DNA of 64,000 bases from Balanoglossus misakiensis. Its lineage: Eukaryota; Hemichordata. A model generated the notes under the pieces. The model was not told where the DNA came from, searched no databases, and saw only the letters and a list, made by a program, of their open reading frames with translations. Shown here piece after piece: positions 17,061-30,674 of this stretch. Positions within the stretch are counted from its first letter, which is position 1, and every line of letters begins with the position of its first letter. Both the position numbers and the translations under genes were made by a program. The DNA is taken from assembly GCA_040954595.2 (NCBI GenBank), contig CM082589.2, positions 12,214,001 through 12,278,000 on the forward strand, in the 5' to 3' direction.

Positions 17061-17770
17061 TCAAACAAGTGAGTATATACTTTCAAGACACCCTGCAAAC
17101 AAACAAGCAATCTTTATTCCGTAGATCTTTAAGCATATTTATGCATTGTATATTTTGATGTGAAACTTCAAATTGTATTGGTCTTGTTGCCAAACTTCTG
17201 AAGAAATGAGGATATTGTTTTGAAGGGTATTTTATCAGTAGATAACAAATACCATGGCCCTCCATGCAAATACCCACATGGTAAATTAAAACTGTTACAG
17301 GTGTATTTGATTTAAGCAATAAAACACCCCCAGCCATGGTATACCACGAGATTTTGACCAGTTCACGACATATACGCACGAGCGATAGCGAGTGCGTATA
17401 TGGAGTTGAACTGGTCAAAATCGAGTGGTATACCATGGCTGGGGGTGTTTTATTGCTATTATATTATGCCAGTATATTGAAACTTTGCATAAAACATTTT
17501 AAAAAGGCATTTTCTTTGACTATGATATATGACTGTGGTATATGGCTAATATATCCTGGTCACGTGTCGTGTCTCGACCAATCAAATAGCGTGATTTACA
17601 CCATCAATATACTGGTATAATATAATTCCATCATTATGTTATTTTAAATGTAAAGGTTTGAAACAAGGAATGAAGACATTGCTCACATATTTAAACGAAA
17701 TGAACATCACAAGTACATGTACAAGTTTTTGACAAGCAGGTAATTGATACTTTCATTTTTGTTTTGGCAG

Positions 17771-17890
17771 CCATTGATCAGTTATACCCTATGCCTTGTC
17801 AAAATGGTGGCACATGCGTTGCGTGAGACGGCTGTTTCCTGTTTGACTGTATGTGTACCGAATGCTTCACTGGTGCCACATGTACAATGC
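17771..17890 (+). pseudogene. Exon F, TGA stop and C1 lost (unit 2)
   Basis: Follows exon B directly in this unit because C-E are deleted. Same lesions as unit 1; TGA at 17824. Confidence 0.74.
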
Positions 17891-18185
17891 GTAAGTACTA
17901 ACCAATATTATTTTATTCAATGCAAAACACTTGTTATGTATTATATAATATAAGAACCGTACACATATTAAAGCCCTGGTAACTCAAACTTTGGGCTAGC
18001 TTAATGTTATCACTATTTTTGTTTTCGGTTGCAACTGTGGTTTCTTGTCACACTCTAAAGGATTTCACAGCATTTGGTTTTTCAAAACAGCCCTTTGGTT
18101 GTTGTCATGTATACATGTACATGACTGTGGAGTGTAGTTTGTAGATTCTGTAATTTTGACAATATCTTGACTGCACATCCCACAG

Positions 18186-18308
18186 CTGTCAACCAGTGTC
18201 AACCCATCCAGTGTCGGAATGGTGGAAACTGTGTGCTGACGCCCAATTGGTGTACTGAATTCACATGCTCCTGTACAAGCTGTTACTCCGGCGATTTATG
18301 TCAGACAT
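18186..18308 (+). CDS. Exon G, intact EGF-like (unit 2)
   Basis: All eight cysteines present, donor GTGAGT; no coding change seen. Confidence 0.84.
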
Positions 18309-18692
18309 GTGAGTGATTTTAAATTTCAGATGAAGAGGAACATAATAACATAACACATAATCGGCTTGCAGTTGGTTTCTTCCAACCTGTATCAAACAGT
18401 GAATAACGACACAATTTTGGGGAAATTTATTAAGAATGTGTGTGCCATAAAAGGGGATTGTGTATTTGACCAAATAACAACCTGCACCGGATGGTACACT
18501 AAGACACTATTACACCTGTGTCAAAATTTCATTACGTTTCTTTTGTTGAACATGGAAGAAATTTGTCACAGTGATGTTCTGTTGACCAACTGAGATTTTT
18601 ACCACTCAACCCTGACTGCACAAATCTGTTTAAAGTATATGTAGTAAATATTAACTGTACACAATTTATATCACTTTCTCTTCTGTGCACAG

Positions 18693-18809
18693 ATTTGAAT
18701 CCGTGTCAGCCCAACCCTTGTCTAAACAGTGGATTCTGCCAGCAAGTGTCCTGCACCGAGTTCAGATGCCAGAGTCCACGCTGTTTCATCGGAACCACGT
18801 GCGCTGAAC
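18693..18809 (+). pseudogene. Exon H, open, C5 lost (unit 2)
   Basis: Same serine at C5; the translation is identical to unit 1. Confidence 0.74.
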
Positions 18810-19256
18810 GTAAGCAAACCAGTGTCAGATTTCCCGCACAAAGTAGAAATCGCTGGGCTTTGTCATTGATATTGTCTCAATAAAGTTGCCTGTGATTGTG
18901 CAGCTAACCAAGAGACTTATATGCACTACGGTAGCCATGATGAATACTTTCATTGACTCAAATGCTCATCAGTGTAGATGTTGCTATTTTTCCAACCGTA
19001 AATTGAAACATCAGAAAGTTATGACATCAACTACCCCCACCCCCACCCCACCCACCCCCAACTAGTAAATATTATAAGATTCAGTAATTATGGTAAAGAT
19101 GGTAGCACCAAGCTTGGATCAAGTGGTCTTCATTATCCTTCACACATGAACATGATCACACGGATGTGCAATCTTCTGACAGTCTGCTACAGATTTCACT
19201 TCCAACTCAAGTGTGTAAGACCCTAATGTGATACTTTTCATTTCTCTCACCCTTAG

Positions 19257-19379
19257 CGATCAACCAGTGTCTTCTAAACCCATGTCTGAATAACGGAGTG
19301 TATCAGCCACTTCAAGGCTCCTGCTCAATCTACACCTGCAACTGTCCAACCTGCTACACTGGGCAAACATGTGTTACAT
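19257..19379 (+). pseudogene. Exon I, open, C3 lost (unit 2)
   Basis: Same tyrosine at C3; the translation is identical to unit 1. Confidence 0.74.
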
Positions 19380-21317
19380 GTAAGTCACAAGTTTTTAGGT
19401 CCCATTGGTATGTACCATGGGAACTTATGGGATTGGTTACGTCTGTATGTATGGATGGATGGATGGATGTATGTCTGTATGTCCGTCCACATGAAAAACT
19501 TGAAAACCGCAGCGCGTATGACCTCGACATTTGGCGTGTAGATGCAGGCAGGGCTGTAGATGGGAGTTTGTTCAAATGAAGATGTCATTGCCAAAAATAT
19601 GCAATTTAGCTGGGAAAATGTGAAATTGGTCAAAACTCAAAAACTGGACAACCACTGGTCATATTGATTTGAAAAATGGTATGCATGTACCTTATATCAA
19701 CCTCATACAACCCTGTATGTTTTGAGCTAATATTATCGATTTCCTATTTTTTTTGCATTTTTTTGTATTTTTCCATGTTATTGGTAAAAGTCTTTGAAAT
19801 TTAGTATGAAGCCTCCTAATGTTGTCTAAGTAACCATAGTTTTGTTCAAATTGTTGCAAAATTTGCATATCTATAATTTTGAGCATTATTTGCCATTTTT
19901 GGTCAAAAAATGTTTTTCTTTAAAACCTCATGCCAGATTGCTTTGCAATTTGGTAGGCATGTTCGTAGGGGTAACCTAAATAATATGTTGTAAAAAATGT
20001 GATATTTGCATAAATGTGTTATCGGGGAAACTTTTGCAATTTTTGTCAAAAATTGTTTTCACTGAAACCGCTTGTCCTATTGCATTGAACTTAGGCAGCA
20101 TGTTCCTTGTAGTGATTGAAGTAAGATATTGTACAATTTTGGTGATATTTGCATATTTGTGTTTTTGCCACTTTTGAACAAATATTTTCTGTGAAACTGC
20201 TTGTTGGATTGCTTTGAAATTAGTTTTTTCTCTGATTGCTTTGAAATTTAGGATATAATTTCATAACACATACCTGTATATGTGCAACTTTTATTCAATT
20301 CTGAGATCAGAAAGATTAAATATTTAGCGAGTTTTTTTGGTAAGTTTCTTTGTTTTTGGTTAGCAAATCTTCTCCTAAACAAATTGTCCAGTTGTTTTTA
20401 AAGTTACTATTTACAAGGAGTTGTTACCTCGAACAAAGACATGTTTACATAACTTAAATAGGCCAGCTGTTACAGAGACCACCAGCTATCACATTTTAAT
20501 TACCAGTGGCAGGTCAGTGTGTGTCTGTTCCAGGGCTGACTGAAAGAAGTTGCTTCGCATATGTGTTTGTGTACAGACAATTTTTGGTCAATTTTTTTTT
20601 CTAGCACCACTTGTAAGACTGCCATGACACATGACAGTTTATTGGGCATGTTCCTTGTTAATGTTTTTACATTGCATATTTCTATATGGTCAGATCATAA
20701 GTGCTTGCAAATGTCACCTGTAATTTTTATTCTGCTGTGTCACTGTTTCCGCATAATCCTCAAATGTCATCAGATCTCCGAATGTGATGAAAACAGTGTG
20801 TTTTGAGTGGGTTTTTTAATGACCTTTTGGGTTAAAAGTGGCAAAAATGGCAATTTTGTCTTCAAAGGGGTCAATAAGACTGACTTTTTTGGAATCAGCA
20901 CCATTTTTTACATTGAATGGACTAGTCTGCTCAAACTTTCCTTACCAAAAATTCTGTTTAATCTTCTGTAACATGTATACTAGTGTACATGTAGCTGCCT
21001 GATAGTTTGCCCTGTGTGTGTAATTGCTGAGTGACATAACGCATTCTGTGATTGATGCAGTCACGTAACCACCAATCGAACGATTGTTATAAGGAGAACT
21101 GCACGACCTTTAACCGCATTAGCATACCTGATTTTTAGGGCTCGATATTACCTCTGAGGACGCAATATTTAAGTTGAAGTTTTTTTATTTTATCATATTA
21201 GAGCAAGAAGACTTGTCTTTTATGTAAAAGAAATAGACCCTAATATACAGAGTGCATTTTGAAACGATAGGCAGTTCCGGCCCATAGCCTAATTCTTCAT
21301 TTTTCTGTCATGCGTAG

Positions 21318-21433
21318 GAATTGATTAGTGCTAACAACCCATGTCAAAATGGCAGCACTTGCCAACCCTAACCTCGTGTGTGGCATTGACGTGCACCTGC
21401 CAAGGATGCTTTACTGGGAACGCTGTGAAAATT
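21318..21433 (+). pseudogene. Exon J, degenerate EGF-like (unit 2)
   Basis: 116 bp with AACAACCC intact, and GGGAACGC where other units have GGGAGCGC. The stop and other frameshifts remain. Confidence 0.66.
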
Positions 21434-21946
21434 GTCAGTCAGTTTCTTTTGTCAAATTAATCAATATGAGTGGGACTGCTATACATGTATATAAAACAGA
21501 ATACTGCGATGGAAAATTCTATAACTTAATGTTTCAGTGGATATATGACTTAAAGTTAGCAGTATGCAGTGAATTCAACAGAAAGTGTAATTTCCTCTTG
21601 TGTGAGCTCTGTGCGACTGTGCCAATGAAAATCTCACCACAAACAAAAATGACAGGTATACACTGTATATTAGCAGCTTTGTCTCTGTAATAGCCATAGT
21701 GTTTTGAAGTTGAAAACTTGCAAAGTGTGCAGTTTTATTCACACTACAAAGGAAACATTGTTGAAACGGATTATCTGTGTACATTGTCAAACTGTACACT
21801 TGTCGCGAGATTTATTCTCAATTATATTACTAGTATATCATGCTACCGTCCGCAACTCTGATTGGACGAGAGCTAAATCCAGCGATGCTAAAATACTCAA
21901 TAATGCACTGCTGGCAGTGGTAAAACGGGCTTTCTGTTTGCCACAT

Positions 21947-22261
21947 GGGTTTGTTCTTTAGGTTGTTGTATGTGTTTACACCCATCATGTTTATTGTAGA
22001 ACCAGGGTCGATCAGTGAGGCAACTGCTGTTTGTTCTATCTGCACTGTTACTCGAGGCCTCCTGCCATTTGATTGTTGTACAGTGAAGCAGTATTCATCT
22101 CCCGAGCTGTCTTCCACTTTATGCACAGCTTTGACAGTTTTATCCTTGTCTACCCTATTTGCCTTGCCTTTTGAATGGTAGCATTTGGCTAAATGGTTAG
22201 GTTTGCCACACTTCCTGCATGACTTGCCTTTAGCTGGACATACTGAGTCATGTGGTACCAT
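21947..22261 (-). mobile_element. Gypsy-type gag-pol fragment (unit 2)
   Basis: Same zinc knuckle and D-P-G protease site as unit 1. Confidence 0.78.
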
Positions 22262-23577
22262 TATTAAAATAGGGGCCAGTCATCAAAACGTAAGTGAGCC
22301 AAAAAACTACAGGTCAGATAAATTGTTTTCTCGTAAATTCAACATTAGAATCAAATTTGGCGTTGGAAACAAACGGCGGGTCGCCAGTTCCTGGTCTGGA
22401 GGCTGGTAGAGTCACGTCTTGAAGACTGGCCCCTATTTTAATAATGGCATTGTCATGACCGGCCAACCTTTGACCTCGGAGACCACAATGTAGAGCTATC
22501 GATCAGCTTTTCGCGTTTCAATCAAACATTGCAATCACGGGCTAAAATCACTAACTAGTTGATACCTTTTTCGGTGTTTCATCTAACCTTTGAAAGGAGT
22601 ATAATAAAAATGAAATGACCGCACGTAATGTGCATTTCTTGTTCACGTGTGGGGACTATATGTGTGCGTAATGATCCAAATGCAAGGGGTCGTGTGAACA
22701 GGCCTTAAATAATGAGTTTGCGTTAAATAATGAGTTTGCGTTAAATAATAAGTTGACAAACGGCGCGAGTGCATTTTTTCATGGTTTAGAAATCACTTAT
22801 TTATATATAATTCATTATATAATGTAAATCACTCATGATATATATATAATAGACTTGCACTTAAATTATTTATAAATCACTCATGATATATATATAATAC
22901 ACTTAAATTTTTTTTATTTATAAATAATTAATTATATATAAATAATTATGTACATCACTCATGATATATATATAATAGACTGACACTGACATTGTTTATA
23001 AATAATTTATTATATATAAATAAAAGAGCATAAAATACATTTTATGTATATAATTGAATCGACTTGAAATTATTTATAAATAAATTGTCAGGACTTAAAT
23101 GGTTTGCAAATCTATAATTACATACATATAAGTATGTTAAATAACGACTTTTGAACAAATAATTTAGCTAAATAATAAGTTAACACATGGCACCCCATAC
23201 AAACATTACGTCCAGTCCAAATATTCTGCCAATTTTACATCCAATGCATTCAAATAGTGGACTGCTTCGCTTTCATCCAGTTTTCATGTGCATTGTATAA
23301 GTAGACTTTTGTTTTGTCCCGTCTTTTCACCGAATTTGCTCTTTTCCAAATCTCCGACACAGACTATGATCGTCACATTCTTGTCTGTTGTTAGAACAGC
23401 ACACTGCCATATGGCATTGACTGTATACAGTTTCTGTTACCAATATCTCTGGTTTGGCATTTTCCTGTCCTCAATCTTTTGCCAGGGATTTTTGTGTCCC
23501 CAACCCGCGTGAGAATCCCACGTCTTTGAAGGTATGACTGTGACTATAAGATTCTATAAATCTCTGTTTATTTTCAG

Positions 23578-23708
23578 CACAAACATCATGTGCTGATTGC
23601 CCAGCTGGTAACCAATGTCCAAATTGTAACACTGTGATTTTATGCTCGGCTGGTTATTACAGTTCGGCCTTGGACAAAGGATGTCTCGCTGTACCTCTTG
23701 CATAACAG
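23578..23708 (+). pseudogene. Exon K, GCC2/GCC3-like, frameshifted (unit 2)
   Basis: Unit-specific change AATGGT to AATTGT adds a cysteine (PNCN instead of PNGN). Same one-base length deficit. Confidence 0.66.
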
Positions 23709-23962
23709 GTAAACTTCTACCCACCAACCTTTATTTCCAACATCAAACATTAGGTCAGGTAATTTACTAACTGAAAAATAGGATGGGAACATTTTCCATT
23801 TCTGTATTTAAAATTTACTGATATAATATATGAATGAAAAAATGACAATTTTTCCAAATTTGAATAGACCTCTATTTATGAAAATAATTAAAATTTGCGC
23901 CAATTTTTTACAGTGGTATTCAAAGGTTAACTTGGTGTGTAAATTCTTTGTTTGATTTACAG

Positions 23963-24096
23963 ATCAGCCGGTGCTGAACAGTGTACTATTTGTGAGCAAG
24001 GGTACGCCTGCACAGATCCCAGTGCATCGCAATTCAAGTGTACCAAGGGTTACGTGTCATTGGCTGGTGCAACAAACTGTACCAGATGTACAAATG
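23963..24096 (+). pseudogene. Exon L, GCC2/GCC3-like, out of phase (unit 2)
   Basis: Exon unchanged. One intronic base upstream differs (GTGTAAATTC instead of GTGTATATTC). Confidence 0.64.
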
Positions 24097-24203
24097 GTAA
24101 GATTGTGGTACTTGTTCAGTTTGCTGTGTGATGAAACTGAGTGGTATGTGTGTATGCATGTATGTGTTTACAACAGATTTTCAAGTCAGTGCGACTGGGG
24201 TTA

Positions 24204-24235
<32 letters not shown>

Positions 24236-24479
24236 TACAACAGATTATCAACTCAGTGCGAAATCTTGCGAGACCCGGTTAGCCATGTGAGATCTCGCAG
24301 AGTCTTATGATATTCAGAAAATGGTTGATTAGAAATGACGTTTAATGTCCTCCAAAGAATTTTCTACATGCCCGTATACTTGTCTCAGAATTATGAAGTG
24401 AATCATCTCAAGTAATTTGTTATTTTAAATGACACTGTATCACAAATACTTCACTAAAAACCTCGTTTTCTTTAATCAG

Positions 24480-24677
24480 ATGAAATAAGTGAGGAGCCTG
24501 CACGCACATCCCATCTTCTGTGCCCTGCTGGACAATCGTGTTCAGATCCAATGTAAGATCCGCTTGACTGTGGCAATGGTGAATATGCTATGGAAGGCGA
24601 CGGCACATGCACGCCTTGTCCAGCAGGATCCAAGTGTCCAACCATGTCACCCGTAGTTGATTGTTCAACAGTTACTG
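24480..24677 (+). pseudogene. Exon M, TAA stop (unit 2)
   Basis: One extra change, CGT to CAT (Arg to His), upstream of the shared TAA. Confidence 0.7.
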
Positions 24678-25929
24678 GTAAGTTGGGCTGCAAATTACTC
24701 TTATGACTTCCCTGTGTTATAGCATGACATACACAGAAAATTAAACTGTTATGCTCATTGGAGTTGATATTGTGATGCACTTTGAAAAACACAATGATTC
24801 CACTGAAGAGGTATTGTACAGTAACACCTGTGATTACGGACATCTCTCTAATAAGGGATCGTTGGACCAAACCAATCGTTCTTTGAATTTTTTCTGTGAT
24901 AGGTTCATACTCGCTAGGTTCGGCCAAGTCCTTCTGGTTATGAATGCACAACTACAAATGTCACACAGTGCGCTACAGGGAAGTAAAGTGTTGAAGGAGG
25001 TAAGTCTTGAAATCTCTTTTCTTCTGGTCTCGATTTGAACATGGTTCCACAAGTTGTTTACATCACTTGTAGTTTTACATATTTTTTTAGTTCAACAGCT
25101 ATGCTATACATGGTGTCCTGAGAAGTCGACCAGTATGAGAAGTCGGTATCGGCCAGTACGAGAAGTCGGCCTGTGGGAGAGAACCCTGGTACTTTGTGTT
25201 ATATATAACTGTTTCACTACGAAATGTTTCCTTGATGTACAGGAGCTGAGATATTTGTACAAATAGCCGATGAATTTTAAAACTGTCTGTTCACTTTTCA
25301 TGTACGTCACCGGGGTACGTCAACATCAGTCACCTGCACTTCTTGAGCTGCGCCAGTAGTCTGTTCCTTGTCACGTTTGTTTGTTTGGTGTTGTCTCAGA
25401 AAGTATGAATATACACATACATCTTCTATGTATTTTAGTAGGCTTTGAAACAACTCCCTTTAATCAGAAATGTCACAGGAATTTGGCGAACAACCTAAGC
25501 TCCTTACGCGGATACGGGGATGGGGAACTGGTACGGATGCCAGACGCCATTATTTGAAATGACGCCATTGTGTTGTCAAGAATTTGGGAAATCCGTCCAA
25601 ATGAAAATATTTAGTGCAATTATATTTTATTAAGTGTTGTTATAAGTAATCTGGGTCATCACTGCACTATTCGGGTACAAGTTCAACAACTGGCCGACTT
25701 CTCATACGCGCGTAGTGGCTGACTTCTAATCTGGCTGACTTCTCATGTATTCCTATACATTAGTGAAAATTGGGGAAACTGGTGTTTTCAGACAACTTAT
25801 GAAGTCCCTTTCGCAATATTAACTCTAAAACAGCGGGTGATATTCCTTTTAAAATTTAACCAAATAAGCATACTTGAACTCTGTCATATCGGCAAAACAC
25901 TCACTACACAAGCTGCTGTTATTCTACAG

Positions 25930-26146
25930 ACATGACATGTGCTGATTGCGGCGTAGGTAACTACTGTCCAGATGGGTCAGACAGCCCCATTCCTTGTCCA
26001 TCAAGTTATTATGCTGACACAGCCACAGAAGTATCCTGTACCCCTTGCGATCCAGGCTGTCAGTGTGCAGCAACATCACCCACTTGCCTGCACATCAAGA
26101 ACCTACTCTCTGGGACCATCAACAACATGTACTCCCCTTCTACCAG
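25930..26146 (+). CDS. Exon N, open GCC2/GCC3-like (unit 2)
   Basis: Translation identical to unit 1. Confidence 0.66.
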
Positions 26147-26966
26147 GTTTGTAGTCGTCTTAGTCGTAAAAACATATTTAAGGTGTTGGGCACCTCGAAA
26201 TAAAGGGTCGTCTGATCATGTTAAAATTAATACTGATGATACTATGACTTCTAAACATTTAATCTATGGAATAAAAATTGGGGGTCAACCATCTAGAGTT
26301 TTGAAAAAGCGCCCTTTATCTAGCACCTCTTTCAGATTTTGCCAGGCTCGTAGATTTTTGTAAAATGGCCTCAAAAATAAGAATTTTGGAAGGTTTGTCA
26401 TATTTTTTCACCATTGTAGAATCTAAATGTTCTGAATTATTTTATTTTTAGCAATTTTGAGATTGCTTCATGTTCAGTATGATAATCGCATGTCAATACA
26501 ACTGTTACATTAAAGGAAAAGTTCAAATCCGCCTAAAACCACATTGCATTGGTACCTAGTTAAGTTGTCCTCACTTCTGACGCAAAATTTTGATGTGCAA
26601 TGCACGTGTCTGTGAAATTGACGAATAAAAAAATTGTATACCAGTGCAAAATTAAAAACTCCCTGTGCAGCCTTCTTGGCAACTGCATGCTGGGAAAAGT
26701 ACTCGGATGATGACGAAAAAGTTTCGGGGTTCCGGGTAGTGCTACCCCGGAATACAATGTTGGGTGCAGACTCCAACTATGGAAAAGAGATGCAGAATGT
26801 CATGTGATATAGTAGTGAAAACAAATACACGTTGGTTCACATATTTCAGCTCTCAGCAATCAGGGTGCATTAAAAGGCCTTGATTGGTGTGATATTCACA
26901 ATTGATGATTATAAATACTTACAGTTGTATACTGTTTTATTTTGTAAATATTGTGTACATTTGCAG

Positions 26967-27096
26967 CAATGAATCCGTGCGAACACAAACCTTAACCCAT
27001 GCCGGAATGCTGGTACTTGCCAAGCAATCCAGGGATCTTGTACAGGCGTCACATGTCTATGTGCTGGCTGCTACCTGGGCTTCACATGTGAAACAC
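26967..27096 (+). pseudogene. Exon O, 7-bp insertion (unit 2)
   Basis: Same ACCTTAA insertion. Confidence 0.76.
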
Positions 27097-27326
27097 GTGA
27101 GTACAGTACTTTGTCATTTATTAAAAAATCTAAGTGCTGAGGTACATTGTAGTAATAATAGCAGGTGTAGTCATTATCATCATCATCATCATCTTTAAGT
27201 CAGTCATATGATCGGTAATAAAAACAGTAAAATCACCAGTATAAAAACATAACAGAGAAATAATGAACGTGTACTGGTGTTACCATAGGTAACTGTTGTA
27301 TAAAATTTTGAATTCCTGTCTTCCAG

Positions 27327-27449
27327 TTCCTAATCCATGCTTCACTAGTCCTTGTCTCAATGGAGGTACCTGCCAACAACAGGCAAATTCTTGTACTGCC
27401 ACCATTGGCATGTGCACAGAGTGTTACTAGGGAAACAGGTGTGAGACAA
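27327..27449 (+). pseudogene. Exon P, TAG stop and C4 lost (unit 2)
   Basis: Same lesions as unit 1. Confidence 0.74.
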
Positions 27450-27544
27450 GTAAGTTTGAATCTATAGCAGTTAATAATGATAATTATCATTTTTTTTTAT
27501 TATGATTTAAACTTCACTGATGTTGTACAAACACAAAAATAGAA

Positions 27545-28014
27545 ATAATAATAATAATAATAATAATTTATTTGTATAGCGTCAGTATCCACAAAAAATG
27601 TGATCAATGACGCTTAAAGCAAAAGTACAATACAACAAATGGCTAAAAAACAGATTTAAAAAGTAAAGTTTTAACATTTGATTTAAAAACAGATAAGTCT
27701 GGTGCCTGGCGAATGGTGAGTGGAAGATTATTCCAAAGAATTGGAGCAGCAACAGTAAAAGCACGATCACCATAACTCTTGGTGCGTGATCGAACAGGGC
27801 AGAGTTTGAACTGATCAGCTGACCTCAAATTGCGACACGGAACATATAGATTAGTCATGCTAGAAAGATAGATTGGACCAAGTTTATGAATGGATTTAAA
27901 AATGAGAACTAACATCTTAAAAACAATACGCTCTGTAACAGGTAGCCAGTGCAACTGATACAAAATTGGAGTGATGTGACAGGTGATTTTTGAACGAGTA
28001 ACAATTAGAAAGGG
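27545..28014 (-). mobile_element. CR1/L2-like 3' fragment (unit 2)
   Basis: 5 bp shorter than in unit 1 (one ACAAC lost in the 3' UTR). Confidence 0.84.
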
Positions 28015-28229
28015 ACAGCAGCTTAGCTCTATTCCTTTTCCAAAGTGTTTGTTCTTTTAAACTACCTGTTTTTTATTTATTCTGATTATGCTAATATGCT
28101 AATTTGTCGGTTTGTCACATCACAATTTTTGTAGGAAACTCACCCCTGGGAATTTTTTTCAGCCACTGACATACATTCATAATCACATGACATTGATGAT
28201 CATGGAAAATTTGACCCTTTTCCTTGTAG

Positions 28230-28352
28230 GACTCAACCAGTGTCCACCAAATCCGTGCCAGAATGGTGGCTTCTGTCAACCGGCTCGAAATTCCTGCTTT
28301 GATCTCACCTGCATATGTACTGGTTGCTACAAAGGTGATAGGTGTGAGATAT
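28230..28352 (+). CDS. Exon A, intact EGF-like (unit 3)
   Basis: Coding sequence unchanged. An intronic C to G just after the donor (AGCGGAGTC) is specific to this unit. Confidence 0.84.
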
Positions 28353-28906
28353 GTAAGTATACAGCGGAGTCTCTTTTACCTTTTGTCTCTGATGCATTCA
28401 AATACTGCATGTTTCCTGAGCATAGGTGTAGCCATCACCACAGCAGAGCTTGGAGCGTTCTTGACATCGAATGCAAGATTACACTCTTCCCAATCAAAAT
28501 CACTTTCGTAGCGCATAATGTCTTGATTGTCTTAGTTCAAGAAACATTATGCGCGACTGGCCAATTTTACAGCCTTTTGTCAACGCACATCCACTATGGA
28601 AATTCTCACTCCAGGCCAGATAGTGTAAATTTACATATGAGTCTACAGGTATGCTTGAAGTCAAGTCAAGCATTTGCAAGGAACCCTCCTCCAGTACACA
28701 GGTCTTTGATTTCATGAAGGGAAGCCCTTGCCTCACAGTCACTGCCACATGATCTATGGAGGTGTGAACAACTTGATACCAGCCTAATATAAGTTGTAGG
28801 CACAATCACTCCACACACCCTTGCCATAATTCTGCAAGGTTTTTGCCATATCTGTACTGTAGAATGAGTAGCAAGGAATAAAATGGCGTCCTTTCTTAAT
28901 TTCCAG

Positions 28907-29020
28907 TGCAAAACCCCTGTGATCCCAACCCATGTATGAATGGTGGATTTTGCCAGCAAACATCGTGCAATTTCTATTCATGCCAGTGTGTGAACTCTTA
29001 CACAGGTGACATCTGTCAAA
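28907..29020 (+). pseudogene. Exon B body, split by transposon (unit 3)
   Basis: Same break. The displaced donor is at 30683, because the transposon is longer here. Confidence 0.74.
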
Positions 29021-30674
29021 CCATAGACCCTAGAGAAAGAAGGACGAGCAACTGCGGCAAAGATCAAAGGGTTTGGGGATTATCTGTATGATGATGTTCT
29101 TTTGCATATAATTAACACCCAGGACAGTTGGACAATGACTTCCTTACTTCGGCACGTGTCGACCCCACCAGTGATGCGAAAACTTGCCACCAAACTGACA
29201 CTCCTGCATTTCAGCAGCCACTGCGTTTTTTTCTAAAATTCTAAAAGTATTACGATGTCTGTGCTAATTATTATGGTCGTCTGTCGGATGAACGGTCATT
29301 TCTAGTGCCACAAGCTTCATTTAAAAATTGTAAACAAATCATCCATGCCAAATTCCTGTTTAACTTGTGCAGATGTGTTCCATAAATGATTGCTGCGTTC
29401 AACCACGTTGCAGTTTTCTCGTCTTCTGCGAGATGTTCTAAGGTGTTTGTGATAACTTCACGCAAAACGCGAGACTTTGCGTTAGTTTATACACAGTTTA
29501 TTTGCAAATTGGATTATTGGGATTTACCTGGAAATAATGAATGCAAAAGAACATCATTTCAAGAAAAAACTGGAGTTGCGCGTCCTTCTTGCATGTCCGA
29601 CTGGGCACTCATATTTCTTGGTAACGCTGACACTTTTCGTAATAATTTTATGTTTGCGTGAAGCATTGAAACAAAAATTGTGGTTTAGGGGCATTTTATT
29701 TCGCAGTGCGTGAACAATAAAACAGATTTCACGAAAACAATTTATAAACAAACTGGCTGGATTTTCATGTGTGCGCTATTGCCGCCAGGCAACCCTCGGT
29801 ACGGTTAGCTCACAGCCTTGTGAAATACCCGGACTGTTAGACAAAAGATGCTTGTTTTGGACGCTGTCAGACTCAGAGGTGCCAAATTCCTGTTTAACTT
29901 GTGCAGATGTGTTCCATAAATGATTGCTGCGTTCAACCACGTTGCAGTTTTCTCGTCTTCTGCGAGATGTTCTAAGGTGTTTGTGATAACTTCACGCAAA
30001 ACGCGAGACTTTGCGTTAGTTTATACACAGTTTATTTGCAAATTGGATTATTGGGATTTACCTGGAAATAATGTCTGCAAAAGAACATCATTTCAAGAAA
30101 AAACTGGAGTTGCGCGTCCTTCTTGCATGTCCGACTGGGCACTCATATTTCTTGGTAACGCTGACACTTTTCGTAATAATTTTATGTTTGCGTGAAGCAT
30201 TGAAACAAAAATTGTGGTTTAGGGGCATTTTATTTCGCAGTGCGTGAACAATAAAACAGATTTCACGAAAACAATTTATAAACAAACTGGCTGGATTTTC
30301 ATGTGTGCGCTATTGCCGCCAGGCAACCCTCGGTACGGTTAGCTCACAGCCTTGTGAAATACCCGGACTGTTAGACAAAAGATGCTTGTTTTGGACGCTG
30401 TCAGACTCAGAGGTGCCAAATTCCTGTTTAACTTGTGCAGATGTGTTCCATAAATGATTGCTACGTTCAACCACGTTGCAGTTTTCTCGTCTTCTGCGAG
30501 ATGTTCTAAGGTGTTTGTGATAACTTCACGCAAAACGCGAGACTTTGCGTTAGTTTATACACAGTTTATTTGCAAATTGGATTATTGGGATTTACCTGGA
30601 AATAATGTATGCAAAAGAACATCATTTCAAGAAAAAACTGGAGTTGCGCGTCCTTCTTTCTCTAGGGTCCATGG
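29021..30674. mobile_element. TIR transposon in exon B, expanded form (unit 3)
   Basis: 1,654 bp, holding 2.46 copies of the 534-bp repeat starting at 29347, 29881 and 30415. All copies carry TTCACGCAAA. The third has a private G to A change (GCTACGTTC). Confidence 0.72.

Larger units (their letters stand above)
14935..28014 (+). repeat. Tandem segmental unit 2 (13,080 bp, lacks exons C-E)
   Basis: Second unit. It is collinear with unit 1 at an offset of 14,903 up to 17630 and of 13,093 from 17631, so 1,810 bp are missing. That removes exons C, D and E with their introns. The remaining 13-bp shortfall is mostly fewer GTTT repeats near 25380 and a missing 5-bp ACAAC repeat near 27630. Confidence 0.93.
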
